Shown here: in pieces, positions 23,439-35,600 of the stretch
Layout of the letters: each line of letters starts with the position of its first letter
Position numbering within the stretch: the first letter of the stretch is position 1
NCBI GenBank assembly: GCA_036320915.1
Contig: JAXBDG010000019.1
Span: 620,001 to 684,000, forward strand
Source: Linnemannia elongata
Lineage: Eukaryota > Mortierellomycota > Mortierellomycetes > Mortierellales > Mortierellaceae
Length of the DNA: 64,000 bases
Reading direction: 5' to 3'
Made by a program: the position numbers and the translations under genes
Notes under the pieces: model-generated
What the model was told of the DNA's origin: nothing
The model's database searches: none
Seen by the model: only the letters and a program-made list of their open reading frames with translations

Positions 23439-26400
23439 TTAGATGACAAAGAACTGGTCCTGCTCCTTCTTTTGCTTCCTCTTTCCAGAGAGCAAGTACC
23501 CCAATGACGACAGCTTCTCGCCCCACTCCCTCACCAGCGCCGTCTTGAAGAAGACGATAAAGATGACTGCTCCAATCGACGAGACAACAAACTCGGCGGC
23601 GATCATCAACCCGTAGGGCGGCAAGAAAGGAGCCAAGTTATCAGCACACTCGTTGTGAGGAGTACCCTTCTTGAGACAGAAGACAAACAGGATAATGTTC
23701 TGGCTGAGGGTTTGGGGGTTGATCTTGCGGAGCTGGATGAAATAGAAGAGCCAGTAGAAGGTGACCGAGACGATGGCGCAGATGGCCATAAGGGCGGCAC
23801 GCCATTGGATACGAATGGCCATCATGACGTGGCGGCGGTGGGAGATTGCGGCAGCGGCGCCGGCGGAGAGGGTTGAGCGGGACATTGTTTCAGAATCGGC
23901 GCCGGCCATGGTTGAGATGCGGGCGATGTGGAAGAAGGTAGCAATGTGGACCAAGAAGGCAGGGAAGATCATGGCCGCCATGGGGTAGAAGAAGATTTCT
24001 GAAGCCTTGTCTTGGGAGACGAGGCAAAGGGTTGCGAAATCCCATTGGATGTGACCCGTGCCCAAAGCGACACCGGTGATGGCGGTTGCGTAGCCCCAGC
24101 AGATGACGTGGAGGAACCCGTACTTATTGGAGAAGAAGGCAGAGTTCCAGACGGTGTGGAGATGGAGGTTGAGGATGAGGGCTGTGCACCAGGCGCAGGT
24201 GGCAACGGAGGCAAAGACGAGGATTGCGCCTTGGATGGCGCATTTGAGGTTGTTCCGTTGGGTTGAAGGCGTGATCAGGTCGGCGCATTGGATGGCTTTG
24301 GTATCGATGAGGGGGAAGATAATGACGGCCGAGAAGAGGAAGACTCCGACTGCAAAGAACAAAATGAGCGCACTTGGGTGGGACCGCTTGTCATCGAGGA
24401 CGAGGTAAGTCAGGACCAACAAGAAACTCAACACCATCGAGACCGCACGCATATAATTCGTGATCGTAAAGCCCGTATGAAGCGCATCTTCCCGATACAA
24501 ATGATACTGTGCAGGACAGGGAAGACAGCATCCGTACATGCAGTAATTAGGGTTTGCAGTTCCAGCAGGGTACAGAGGATCCTTGACAAATGGAGCATCA
24601 CATTCGGCGGTGATGTTGGAGAGGGCAGTACTGGGTCCACCGAGAGAGGTGAGTGCGTTACATTTTCCATCGGGTTGGAACATGATTCCTGTGGGGGGTG
24701 CGTACTTTGTGGACTCGGGGATGGGGGCGTTGCAGTTGGGGATAGCGGCTTCCATGTCGAAGACTGCGAGGAGCTTTGCGCATTGGTCGTAGGTCTGTTG
24801 GCATGTCGATGCGCACGCGAACCTCACATCGTATGTGTTCTCTAATAGACGTAAATGGGACACAGGAAAGGATTGTGCGTTAGAAGAGATGCATGCATAT
24901 TTTAATGTTCCTTAAACGATATCATTTTCAACAAGCGCACAAATGAACGACGATATCGTTAATTCAAGTCAATAGACTTACGGACGCCAGTGGCCTCGAC
25001 GCGGGGGTACGCAACGGAGCACATGTACTGCATGAGGGGCTCGGCACAGAAACCGGGCATTTGAATGGCCTTATCGGCACCCTTGGCCTGCAACGAGAGC
25101 TCAATCATGGCCACTGTTATGTTTGGGGGGAGCCAGACTGGGCCCTTGACATAGTTCGCGCAGATCACGCCGTTATAGTCGACCGCTAGTTGGGTTAGAG
25201 GGAAGAGAGAGGAGAGGAGGTGGCGCGTGAGTTTGGATATTCAAGTACGGGGTACCTAACACTACTTGGGATATTTGTGACCAAGGGCTGAGGGCGAAAA
25301 AGGAGTAAAGGTTATCCGGGAGACATAAGGCCCCGACCTGGGCCAATTAACCCAGCCGAGAAAGAATTAACTGGAATCCACTTTTTTTTCGAGATAATGA
25401 AAATGATGAAAATAGCACGCAATGTAAAATAAAAAAATACTTGGCTTGTCGGGGGCCAAGCAATGGTTATCCTTGTGTATGTTATCATCCATTGTCGTCT
25501 CTCGAAGAAGAGGGAGGAGGGGATAATGAGCATATATTAACGGGCCACCACTATCCGGTTTATGGATACTTTTCAAGGTCCACAAATGTCTCTAGTTAAT
25601 ACTTCCCCTGCCTCCGTTGAATTCCCTGTGCTTTCTGTTTTTCTTTTCATGTTTCTCATTGTTGTTCTGTGCCTTACTCTCATGTCTCTCTCCCTAACAT
25701 TCTCTCTCTCTCCCTCCTCCTTTTCTTTCATCTTCCAATCCTATTTCCCAACAGCGCCTCTTTCATTCTCGCGTGTAAATGGCGAGAAAATAAATAACAA
25801 AAGAACGTTCCTGTTGTGTGTCCGTAAATGTTCCTCAGCTTATGATTATGTGTAACCACTCCCTCTCGCTATCTCTATCCTGTACCTCCCCTTCCTCTTT
25901 TCCTCATATGAAAAATCGATATCGAATATCAACACATGTCAACAACAAAAACACAAACACACCAAAAAAAAAAAAAAAAATAAGAGCAGTTTTTTTTTTT
26001 GCTCCGTCAGGCCACACCACCATTCGCCCTATCTCTTTCATTGTTGTTTTTGTTGTTGTTGTTGTTGTTGTTGTTGGAGATTGTGTAGTGCGCGGTTCAG
26101 GTAATACAAACAAATTATTAAATATAAACCGCTTTTAGTAAGAGTCGCAGGCAGATTTGTGCGAAGGGAAGGGAAAAGGGACAAAGAGCGAGAGGAGTTG
26201 ACGATCGATCGAGAAGTAACTGAATTGAAACAGAAGGTACTGTAAACAAAAAAAAATACTTCAATGGTAAGAAAAAATAGAGAGCCGACTTGTCTCTGGT
26301 TACATGTAAGGAAACCCATAGGAACAAGAAGAATCACAAACAAAAACTGCGATGCAGGAAGATGAACCAGACAGAGCACTGGACACATATTTTTTGAGAC

Positions 26401-26638
26401 AGAAAGAGGGGGGAGGAGGCAAGATGCTGCAGGGTACCAGGCACGAAGTCGGGAGGTACACTGAGTGGGGGAAGAAGAGGAAGGTGGAGAGAGAGAGAGA
26501 GAGACAGAGAGAGCTGTGGAGTAGATCGTCAAGAGAGTGGAAGGAGGACTCACATGAACCAAGGGCATCGGCGGTGAAGGAGAGGAGGCCAATGGCCAAA
26601 GTGGCAACAGCGGCCACCTTGGTGAAAAGATGGACCAT
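23439..26638 (-). CDS. Frizzled/Smoothened-like seven-transmembrane receptor
   Basis: Exons on the minus strand are 26638-26554, 25185-24982 and 24841-23439, giving 563 residues. Exon 1 encodes a signal peptide (MVHLFTKVAAVATLAIGLLS). A Cys-rich extracellular region spans about residues 29-215 (GVICANYV, GFCAEPLMQYMCSVAYP, FACASTCQQTYDQCAKLL), in the manner of a Frizzled CRD. Seven hydrophobic segments follow, from about residue 223 (YMRAVSMVLSFLLVLTYLVL) to 534 (IAAEFVVSSIGAVIFIVFF), then a short basic tail. The fungal members of this family have no known ligand, because fungi lack Wnt and Hedgehog. Intron 1 is 1,368 nt. The link to exon 1 rests on matching phase (T + CG gives Ser), the donor TGTGAGT and the CT-rich leader seen just beyond 26640 on this strand. 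Confidence is about 0.9 for exons 2-3 and 0.7 for exon 1. Confidence 0.83.
26042..26077. repeat. GTT-rich trinucleotide repeat
   Basis: Consecutive TTG/GTT units interrupted by one T-rich unit, lying in intron 1 of the Frizzled-like gene. Confidence 0.85.
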
Positions 26639-28570
26639 TATCTTTGTGTTATATGTGTGAAAGGTGAGTTGGGCGGAATGAAGAGCAATGAGGTTCAAGT
26701 AATAGAATGAGTGTGATGGTTGAGAGAAGGGTGCAGATGTTGGCGTGAGTGTTAAGGGAGGGAATGGTAGTTAGGGTATGAGGATGCGGTAAGGGTATGT
26801 GGAGGAGGAGAAGAGGCTAGCACCGGTGTCTTGGTGAGGTTGGAAGGGGTGTGAGAGAGTAAGAGAGGGAGGGAGGGTGAAAGAAGAGCAGATATAAGGG
26901 TGGAGAGGAGAGAGTAGAAGAGAAGAGAAAAGAAAGGAAGCAAAAAAAGGAAAAATGGGATGAAGAAGAAAAGTAGAAGAGGGTTGAAGGCCAACCCTCG
27001 TGGAGAGCGTGAGGAGGTAGGGAGTGTGCTCCAGTGGAGAAAGAAGAGGAGACGAGAGAGTGGAGGAGATACAGGTGATCGGGCCGTTGAAGGTAATAAT
27101 AACTGGCTTTACTGACTAGCAGGATTCTATTCATTCAATTGAAAGTTTGTTTTACTTCTAATTATGTAGTGGCTAGTCATGAATGATAACCTGCTTTTTG
27201 CAAATGGTGAGTGAGAACACTTACTCATTTACACTATTTCCCTCAACCGTTGAAGTTGAAGGAAAACCTATCCAGGGCGATCAGTTATGAGTGATCACTG
27301 CACTCAATCAGTCTCATTTGTGTTCTTTCTCACCCACCCTTGATCACCCCTTTCCTTCAGTCCTTCCTGCTTAATCAATGAACAACTTCCGCAAGTACCA
27401 CTCGCGTATGTAGCAGAGTGTACCAAACCCATTCAAGTATTTTCTTTGTAAGGCATCTCGTGGTCATTTGTGGTCTTGATGAATACAACTGTACAATAGA
27501 TACATGTCTGCTGTTTGTTGTCGTTGCTGTAGTTATTTATTGCAACCATTGCAGCTATTGCCTGTTGTTGTTTTCTGATGAAACGCTGAACAACTCCTCC
27601 ATCTATCCCTCTTGCTATTGATATGATAAACGACGTCTTCGATGTGGTTTGTTTATTTTCTTTTTTTCCGCTATCGTTGCCTGTCTGACTAGCTCGCCTG
27701 AATATGAAAACAAACAAAAAGCTTCGCTAGCGTAAATATACAACAAAAAATTAAGGACCAGTTGGACTTTTGTGTTGCCAATCCAAATCCTAGCCGCTTT
27801 TGTGCTATTTCTTCCGTTGGCCCAAAATGCTATGTACCCATATGTGCCATGCTGTAATCAGACATCCCGAAAGAGGAACAAAAAAATAAGAAAAACAAAC
27901 AAGTAAACATACAGTGCATGTAAGCAACTGAAGGAGGAAAAGGGGAGGAAAGAGAATTGCCAAATGAAATTGGCCGAAGTGCCTAGAAGCGTGGAGGCGT
28001 GGAAGGACGAAAGGATCCATGCGCGCGCGATCGTTTTTCATTAGACGGCGCCCACTCTTTCCTTCCCTCGGGATGAAATCTGTGAGAGAAGAGAAGGGGG
28101 GGAGGAGAGGAGCAGGAAAAATAGGCACAGACACATGTTCCTGCTCGCTCGTCGTCCTTTTTTTTTTTTTTTTTTTTTTTGATGCTCAGGTAAAAAAAAA
28201 ACAAAAAAAAACAAAAAAAACAAGGCAATCTCTCCACAACCTGCATGACCCTTGTTCGAGAGACAGATGCAAGACAATTTCCTGTCCTTCTTTTTCGGTG
28301 CTAACGAAAGAGCTTCTTCGGGCATGCACCGGACTGGCCAGAGATTTGCAACCCGTGTCCCCTTTCCGTCTGATTCATACACAACCATGTTTCGTTATGC
28401 TCTCAATTTTAGTTCTTTGTTGTGGTTGTTTTTTTGTTTGAGTTTATTACTTGTTTACAACTGGCTTTGCCCTGTGTAGTGTTGTTGTGTGGTGTGATAT
28501 TTTGTTGATGTTCTGCTGTTGTGTGTGGATGAGTGAATGAGCGAATAATGCGAGAGAGAGAAGAAAGAGA

Positions 28571-28618
28571 AAATTGGAGGGAAGGGGAGGGAAGTGGAGG
28601 GAAGTAGAGGGAAGGAAG
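28571..28618 (+). repeat. 10-bp GGAGGGAAG-type tandem purine repeat
   Basis: About four to five copies of a degenerate 10-mer, GAAG(G/T)(G/A)GAGG, in a row. The repeated G-triplets and G-quartets could form a quadruplex on the + strand. It lies in the 3 kb gene-free stretch. Confidence 0.8.
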
Positions 28619-28640
28619 TTCGGTTGATATGTTTGTTCAT

Positions 28641-28664
28641 CTGGGTGATCAACTGGGTGATCAA
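28641..28664 (+). repeat. Tandem 12-mer CTGGGTGATCAA x2
   Basis: Two perfect adjacent copies of a 12-mer, each containing the palindrome TGATCA. Function unknown. Confidence 0.85.
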
Positions 28665-29639
28665 CTACTGTGGAGTAACTTTACATTTTTTGCGTTTGTC
28701 TACTATCCACTCACAGGGGAGCCGTCGGAGGAACAAATAACACAAATGAGAAACAAAGCCCTTGTTGTTGTTGGTTGAGAGCACCAAGAGAACGACTCTG
28801 TCCTTGAGGGCTTTGACAAGTCGGATTCAACAAGAGAGAGAGAGAAGAATGAAAAAGTAGAGAGAAAGAAGTAAAGAACCAAGCAGTCCAAAGAAGGAAT
28901 AACTATGTGAGATCCAAGAAGCTGAAAAGAATTTAGGGCCTCGACCATTCTGTATTAGCCTTTTGCCCCCTCCGATCACTTTTTTTGTGTTTACACACTA
29001 CATGTAGGTACAAGAGAGCTGCCTGCTCTTTCTTGTCGCCAATTGCTGCAGGGACAGAGAGTAAAAGTAGAGGGCAAAAAAGGGGGGCAAGTCCTACTCG
29101 CTTGCTCACCTGAGGTGCTATGTCACCTAGTCTTCTGGTAATCGTGGTAGTTTGGTTTGTCTAGTGTGTAGGTGTAGGAGGAGATAGAGCAATGAGGAAT
29201 GAGTGTCGACTTCAAATGATGAAGAAATAGAAAACGTCAGTGTTCACAAAAAGGAAAGATGAAAACGTGTTATTGAACACACAATATCGATGTTTGCTGT
29301 AGTCCATTCAATTGCCCACAGAGTGAAAAGGGGTAAACATGATCTTCTTTCACCGGAGAGATGCATAAAGCGGGAAAAAGTGGCTATGAACACAATCAGC
29401 AACCAAAATGCGATGAAAATCTGTCGATGTTTGTCTAACAAGGAAGGTCAATGTTATGCGTCTGGACTGAGTGGGTGGAGTCGGGGAAACGTAATAGTAT
29501 TTCTCACTTTCTCACAGTCTCATCTCCCTCCTCACCTCATCTCTCTTCACACTTCATCACTTTTCTTCATCTGTTCGCCATCTTACAGCAGTTCAACTCA
29601 GGACAAACAACATACACAGTTCAAAAGAACAATCAAAAG

Positions 29640-32102
29640 ATGCCTGTGAAGACAACAATTCTGGCAACAGAACCAGTGCTGGTTCAGCAACACGAGCTGA
29701 CCCTCACCACAAATACAGAGACCAATAGCAAGGAACAGACGTTCTCAGCAACCATCCTGACCTATGGCGCGACATTGACCCATCTGATCTGCCCAGACCG
29801 CTGGAACCAACCTCAGGATGTCGTCCTGGGATTCGACCATTGGCAGGATTATATCGCCCAGGCACAACCGGGTGCACTGAACCCCTACTTTGGTTCCATC
29901 ATTGGACCCACTGCCAGTCGGTACGTTATCTGAATTATCTGACTTTTGCTTTGCTCACCAACAATCGGAACATGGGCATCTTGACGAGTGAAAGAGTAAA
30001 CCGGAATGGCGCGATTGGAAGGCGGGTGAAGAGGAGGATGTTTTCTCCCGTATTTCTCTTTCTCCACTTGACTTGAGACTTGAGCAAAAAAAAAATTGAG
30101 AGTAGACGGCGCGCACAAACGCCAACGCACATGCCTATTGCGCCTGCCCACAATCACTCAAACAGAACTCTCAACTCCACATTGCGTTTCAATCTCCACC
30201 GGACACCACTTGGCCCGACTCTCTATCTTTCTTTTTCCCCCTCTCTTACTTCAGACGGTATGAAGGAGGAGGTATCAAGAGCTCGGCAAGAATACAACGA
30301 AAGGAGCTCAATTGAACTTTGAGGAGGTGCTGAGAAAGTTGTCGTAGTTAGCGTCATGGCTGAGTTGTCCATGGGAGCGGTTATTTCCATCAATAACTGT
30401 TGATTAAAGAAAGGGGTCAAGGTTAGGAAGGTAGACTAAGGCGAGTAAAAGTGGTGAATAATAGTAATAACGAAGGCAATGGTACCATACGACGGAAAAG
30501 ATACATGTGAGGATACGTACATTGGCCACTCCACTTCTCCCTCATTTCTGTAATGCTCTCTCTTTCACTTTTAAATGAGGGAGAGAGCGCAGTGGAGTGG
30601 TGTGTCTGAATTTGAAGGAACATGTGCCTCCGCCTTGGTAGTTGTAGACGTGGAACAGCCAACAACCACAAACTTCAATACAAGAAAACCTTATCCTCCT
30701 TTCTTCTTCTCCTCTTCCACATATCCCACATAAACCTTCAACTGTTCATGTTTCGGCAGTTGAATTATCCTCATACATTCATACATGCATATCTCGTTAG
30801 TCCACTAACACATGCTCCTCTCTCTACCATCGACTAACAAGACAAAAACGGTTCCATTTGTGATTACATAGAGTTGCCAACGCCACATTCCAGCTCGAGA
30901 GTACATATCCCCACAACTCCTCTACAACTACAACTACGACTACCGCCGCGTCGCTATTGCAAGCACCAACACATGTCTTGCAGGTCTCGAATGGACTCGA
31001 TTGTCACCATGGAGGGCCCAAGGGATTTGACAAACAGCACTGGACTACCGTCAATGTCAACCAAGACGAAACGTCTGTCACGCTCGAGTGGGTCTCACCT
31101 CACGGAGATTATGGCTATCCTGGTCGCTTGGTCTCTCGCGTTCAGTACAAGTTTACTAATCAAGGAGAGCTGGCGATCGAGTTTTCGGCGCAGCTACAGG
31201 ACGGAAAGGAGGGAGCACAAGAAACGGCCAGCCTGGATTTGCATTCCACAATCGTCAGTTTAACCAACCATGCGTACTGGAACCTAGATGGAGTTTTGAA
31301 TCCCTTAGAGGACCAAGCAGGCCAGCTTCAGTCTCTCCTTGTCGAAGTGCAATCAACATCAGAGATCACCACCAACAATGACGACGACAAAGTGGTTGTT
31401 GTCAAGAACCCTTGCACCGTCAAAGACCACACCCTCTGGCTTTCAACTTCAACTCTCGTCGAGTTGGGCAACAAACATCCCGTCCCGACAGGTGTTCTCA
31501 TCGATGTCACTCAAACACCCGAGCTACATATCCAGAAGGAGCTTTTGGACTTCACTGGAACAGAGACATGTCCAGCCAGCAAGAACAAGGCGCTCGGACA
31601 AGGACTCGACACGATACCCGGAGGGTACGGATACGACCACGTCTTTGCGTTAGACGGGACAGACGCCACTCACACTACGCCAGTACCTGTCAACGATGTA
31701 GGGATCCAAGCCTACTGGCCACGCACTCCTCACGTCGCGACATTGTATTCTCCGAGATCCGGTATCCGTCTTGACTTATCGACCTCTGAACCAGCAATTG
31801 TCCTCTACGCCGCCGGATACCTCGACAAGGCGTCCCTCCCACGGACCAAATCCAAAATCCTTGACATCCCCAGTAACCCACTTGTCCTCTCCCCCGCGGC
31901 TGCTACATTTGTGCCTACGGTGTCAGGTGGTGGTGAAGACAAGATCAGGATTGAGGCCGAGTTTGACAAGTTTGCGGGTTTTTGTTTAGAGCCTATCCGG
32001 TTCCCGGACGCCATTCATCACCGTGATTGGGCAGGAATGGTTACGCTGCATCATGATCAGGTCTATCGCCAGCGGTCTGTCTACAAGTTCAGCTCTGAGT
32101 AG
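29640..32102 (+). CDS. Aldose 1-epimerase (galactose mutarotase)
   Basis: Exons 29640-29920 and 30872-32102 give 503 residues. The enzyme interconverts alpha and beta anomers of galactose or glucose, feeding the Leloir pathway. Motifs in order: FSATILTYGATLTHLICPD (N-terminal strand), DVVLGFDHWQDYI, GSIIGPTASR at the splice junction, HHGGPKGFDKQHW (residues 139-151), the catalytic-His block NHAYWNL (His 227) and the catalytic-Glu block FCLEPIRFPDA (Glu 467). The protein is longer than the usual ~350 residues because of inserts around residues 190-215, 240-265 and 380-440. The intron is unusually long (951 nt) and contains an imperfect inverted repeat. The acceptor TAG at 30869-30871 joins Arg-Val-Ala-Asn in frame, matching the family GRxANR region. 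No signal peptide is visible. Confidence 0.9.
30526..30600. repeat. Imperfect inverted repeat (fold-back) in mutarotase intron
   Basis: The left arm 30526-30547 pairs with 30573-30600: 12 perfect base pairs (TCTCCCTCATTT with AAATGAGGGAGA), a 6-nt bulge (30585-30590), then 10 more (CCACTCCACT with AGTGGAGTGG). The loop is 25 nt. It may be a small fold-back element or an RNA hairpin within the intron. Confidence 0.75.
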
Positions 32103-32635
32103 AAATATATCCAATTGATACAATTGTCGATCCTCTTTCTCTGGATATGAACGTTTTTGCAGTTCTACGATGCCATGGAGTTTGAATGGCACCTGAACAG
32201 GCAGGGAATTGATCGATCGCCAGTGGGTTCAGGGACGTTGGGGTGACACGACTTGAGAATTCGATAGGCCAGTCACACAATTTCATTATTTCATTCCATC
32301 GAATGGTGTCGCGCCAACGAAGTTATTACGTTCACGCTGTTCACACTTGTGCCGAACCACAACGTTCAACATCCCTTTGACTTACCCATCGACACCACCA
32401 ACGGAGAAGAAGAGTGCACTCCTCTTCAACCTTTACCTTCTTCGCCCTCACTTATCCTCGTTCATACACTTTCTACAACGCAACAGCCATAGAAAGAAAA
32501 AGGCAAAGGGGTGCATCAAAGAATACTCACTTACACATAGACCTGATGGCACAAAAGACCGTCCGGAAAAGGGTCCTGCTAAGCTGCACAGGTACATCAA
32601 CAATCCGCCTGTCCATCCCCAACAAAACTGTCGAC
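32103..32635. promoter_or_regulatory. Intergenic region, mutarotase / HRD3
   Basis: These 533 nt separate co-oriented genes. The stretch from about 32395 to 32475 is CT-rich. No additional gene is visible. Confidence 0.4.
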
Positions 32636-35600
32636 ATGAACAACAAAAGGAACTCACGCTTGCAACGTTAACAACTCTATGTCTAAAAAATGCTCTCCCT
32701 ACTTTCATTCATCCACTCTCTCAACACTCACCCTTCATGCATTCACTTAACTAGTGCTTTTGGCAGTGGCCCTGTTCGTCTCCGCTGACGCCGGTTCTCA
32801 GGACACATTCAGCCTTGGCGTGGAAAAATTCCAGGAAGGCGCCGAGACTCAAAACAAGTTCGAGAATGGTAATCAAAGCAGACGCTTCTTTCCAGGAGGC
32901 AATCGGAACAATATCGGAAGACGATATACACCATTCGTGGACGAAGCGTTAACGATCGACTAATGTGCCTTTGTTACGGTTTAATTTCTAGGCAAAAAGC
33001 TGTATCAGGAGGCAGTAGAACTTCTGGAGGCATCACCGATCAAGGCCCACCAACGCGTCTTTGTCAAGCAGCATTCATCCCTTGCACGATCGTTCCTGTC
33101 AGACGAGCTCCAGAAACAAAAGGGTATTCTCCCAACAGCCCTTCGACTCGTCACCCAGGGAGTAGTATCGTTCTTCAAGTCCAGCTCTGTCAATGATGAT
33201 GGCACAACACCAACATCAACTTCTACTTCAACGCCTACTACGGAGAATGAGAATGAGGATGCTCAGGAGTCTTCTGGATCTACATCCAGTAACAATGCAG
33301 GAAAGGCGACAGTCAGGCGGCATCGGGATGCCAATATCGCCAAAGCCATGGATCTCCTGGAGAAGGCTGGATATGAGTACAATAACGACGATGCCCTGTG
33401 GACCCTCGCCAATATGTACTTTGTAAGTGCCATGCCAATGCTTACTTTGGTGTCAATGCGGATGTTATGCGAGTCACTGACAGCTATGCATGTCCTCACG
33501 CCATCATTTCCTGTCTATAAAATAGCATGGACAATACAAGACCAAACGCGATTTGGGGCAGGCTTTCGACATGTATGCAGCACTGGCGGATCGGTCAGGA
33601 AACGGGACAGCGCAGCAGATGGTTGGATTTATGTACTCGACTGGACTTGGCAATGTCGTGGAGAGGGATGAGGCCAAGGCTATGTTATACACAACGTTTT
33701 CTGCGTGGGCAAACGACACCGCTGCGGAGCTGACACTTGGGTACAAATACATGCATGGCATTGGAACGAAAAAGAGTTGTGATGACTCGCTTTTCTACTA
33801 CAAGCGTGCCGCCGACAAAGGTACGCCTCATTCAAAGCGGAAGATAACTTTAAGCCCAAATTCTTTGGCAGCAGAATTACCAAGACCCAATTCTGACATT
33901 GATCTACACTTTTTTTACAATCATTAGCACATGCGATGTACCTCAGCGGGCCTCCTCTGGGACGTAACATGCCACCCATCAAGGGACGATTGACAGATAA
34001 TGATGGAGGCACGTACGGAGCTGGCGCCAGTGGACCAGGAGAACCCGAGGATAGTGCTTTCGCCAGCAACATCAAAGATTTTATTGAGTTTCATCGATAC
34101 ATCGCCGACGGCGATAGCCCGGAGGCAAGGGCTGCTCAGGTACAATTCAGGACATTATCGACTTGCAGCCACTTGAGATTTCAACTTGTTTCCGAACAGC
34201 GCATTTATTGACGTACCTACTTTATGTATGTGTATAGTTTCAACTCGGAATCCTCTTCTACACCGGAAACGCGGTGAAAGTGACAATTCCTCGGGACTAT
34301 GTCAAGGCAGGAGGATACTTGAAGAAGGTGGCAGAGAGCTTCTTTACACCCAAGCTGAACACCAATGAGGCGATTTTGGAGGCCAAGGATCAGAAAAAGC
34401 GCGAAGGAAAAGGCAGGGACGTGGAAGACGCAGCTCTTGCAGCTGCACTGCTTGGCAAGATGTACTGGCGCGGAGAGGGTTTCAAGGCTAGTGAATCCGA
34501 GGCTTTGCGTTGGTTCAACAAGGCCGCCATATTAGTAAGTGAGATGTGCCGTTTGTGAATACTGTCGCACGCTATGTGGGAAAGGCAGTCAAGATACGCG
34601 ATCTCTGACATTTCCTATCCTACTTTTTTATAATCGTTTTAGGAGAACCCTGTGGCGCTCAATGGATTAGGAGTCATGCATTTGAAGGGCGCGGCTGGAT
34701 TCAAAGTGAATCGTGAGCTTGCGATCGCTCTCTTCTCAAAGGCAGCTGAACTCAAATATCCCGACGCCAAGGTGAACTTGGGCTTAATTTACCTCGGTAT
34801 GATACAGTCGCATTAATACAAGGCTGCGCTTCCTGTGTACGACTCAAACAAGAATCGGTTGAAGTATTAACGCCTTTTGAGTTCCATGGTTACAATTCAT
34901 TAGAGGATCCAAAGTATTACTCTCAAGCTTATCAGCACTTTCAGGATGCAGGTCAGATGCAGAACTTTCAAGCAGTGTATTATCTTGGAAAGATGTATTA
35001 TGAAGGCCTTGGTATGAGTAAGCAGTGCGAAATTGCTTCAAGGGTAAGCAACGGCATGCACTTACGTTCTCAACGTGTTTCATAGCGTGACATGGAAAGA
35101 ATGATATTACAAATCGATCTCCCATTTTCGCTAACAATTGACTTCCTTGGAATAGTACTTCAAATATGTCGCGGAGAGAGGTGACTGGGGCGATACGCTC
35201 TTTTCAGATTCGTACGACGCATATCAGGCAGGAGATGTTGAGTATGCGGCCATTGGATACCTTCAGGCGGCCGAGCGAGGTTATGAGGTCGGGCAGTCCA
35301 ACTTTGCCTGGATCCTTGACCGAGGTGAGTTCCTTGTTTAAACCTCTAATACCATTTAGTAATATTCAGCTACAACCACCACCTTAATATTAATCTGTGG
35401 TAATGTTGCTTCACGCTTGTACTAGAACTCCCAACCACACATTATTTGACCATGTTGACGTCCCCCAAGAGATCACCACTGATGGCGATGGCAGAGACAG
35501 CGCTTGTGAGTTTGGCCAGTCCACAGAGACTTTTGGAGATGGCGTTGGTCTACTGGACCCGTTCAGCCAACCAGGGAGATGTGGACGCACGAGTCAAAAT

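Larger units (their letters stand above)
26639..29639. other. 3 kb gene-free region between divergent genes
   Basis: Between the start codons of the Frizzled-like gene (-) and the mutarotase gene (+) I see no supportable coding region. About 26740-27070 is GA-rich on the + strand, the expected CT-rich leader of the Frizzled-like gene. Other visible structure: a T23 run at 28158-28180, a 10-bp purine repeat at 28571-28618, a doubled 12-mer at 28641-28664, and a CT-rich leader from about 29510 before the mutarotase start. Confidence 0.5.

Noticed and set aside
24288..24845. 185-residue frame antisense to the Frizzled-like gene
   Set aside because: It is a shadow of the receptor exon; the sense strand has signal peptide, Cys pattern and seven helices.
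27433..27717. Small minus-strand frame in the 3 kb gene-free region
   Set aside because: No domain, no splice continuation, and composition typical of non-coding A/T-rich sequence.
32347..32754. Frame upstream of HRD3 read as a separate small protein
   Set aside because: It is leader sequence with no conserved pattern; the signal-peptide exon lies in a different frame at 32636.
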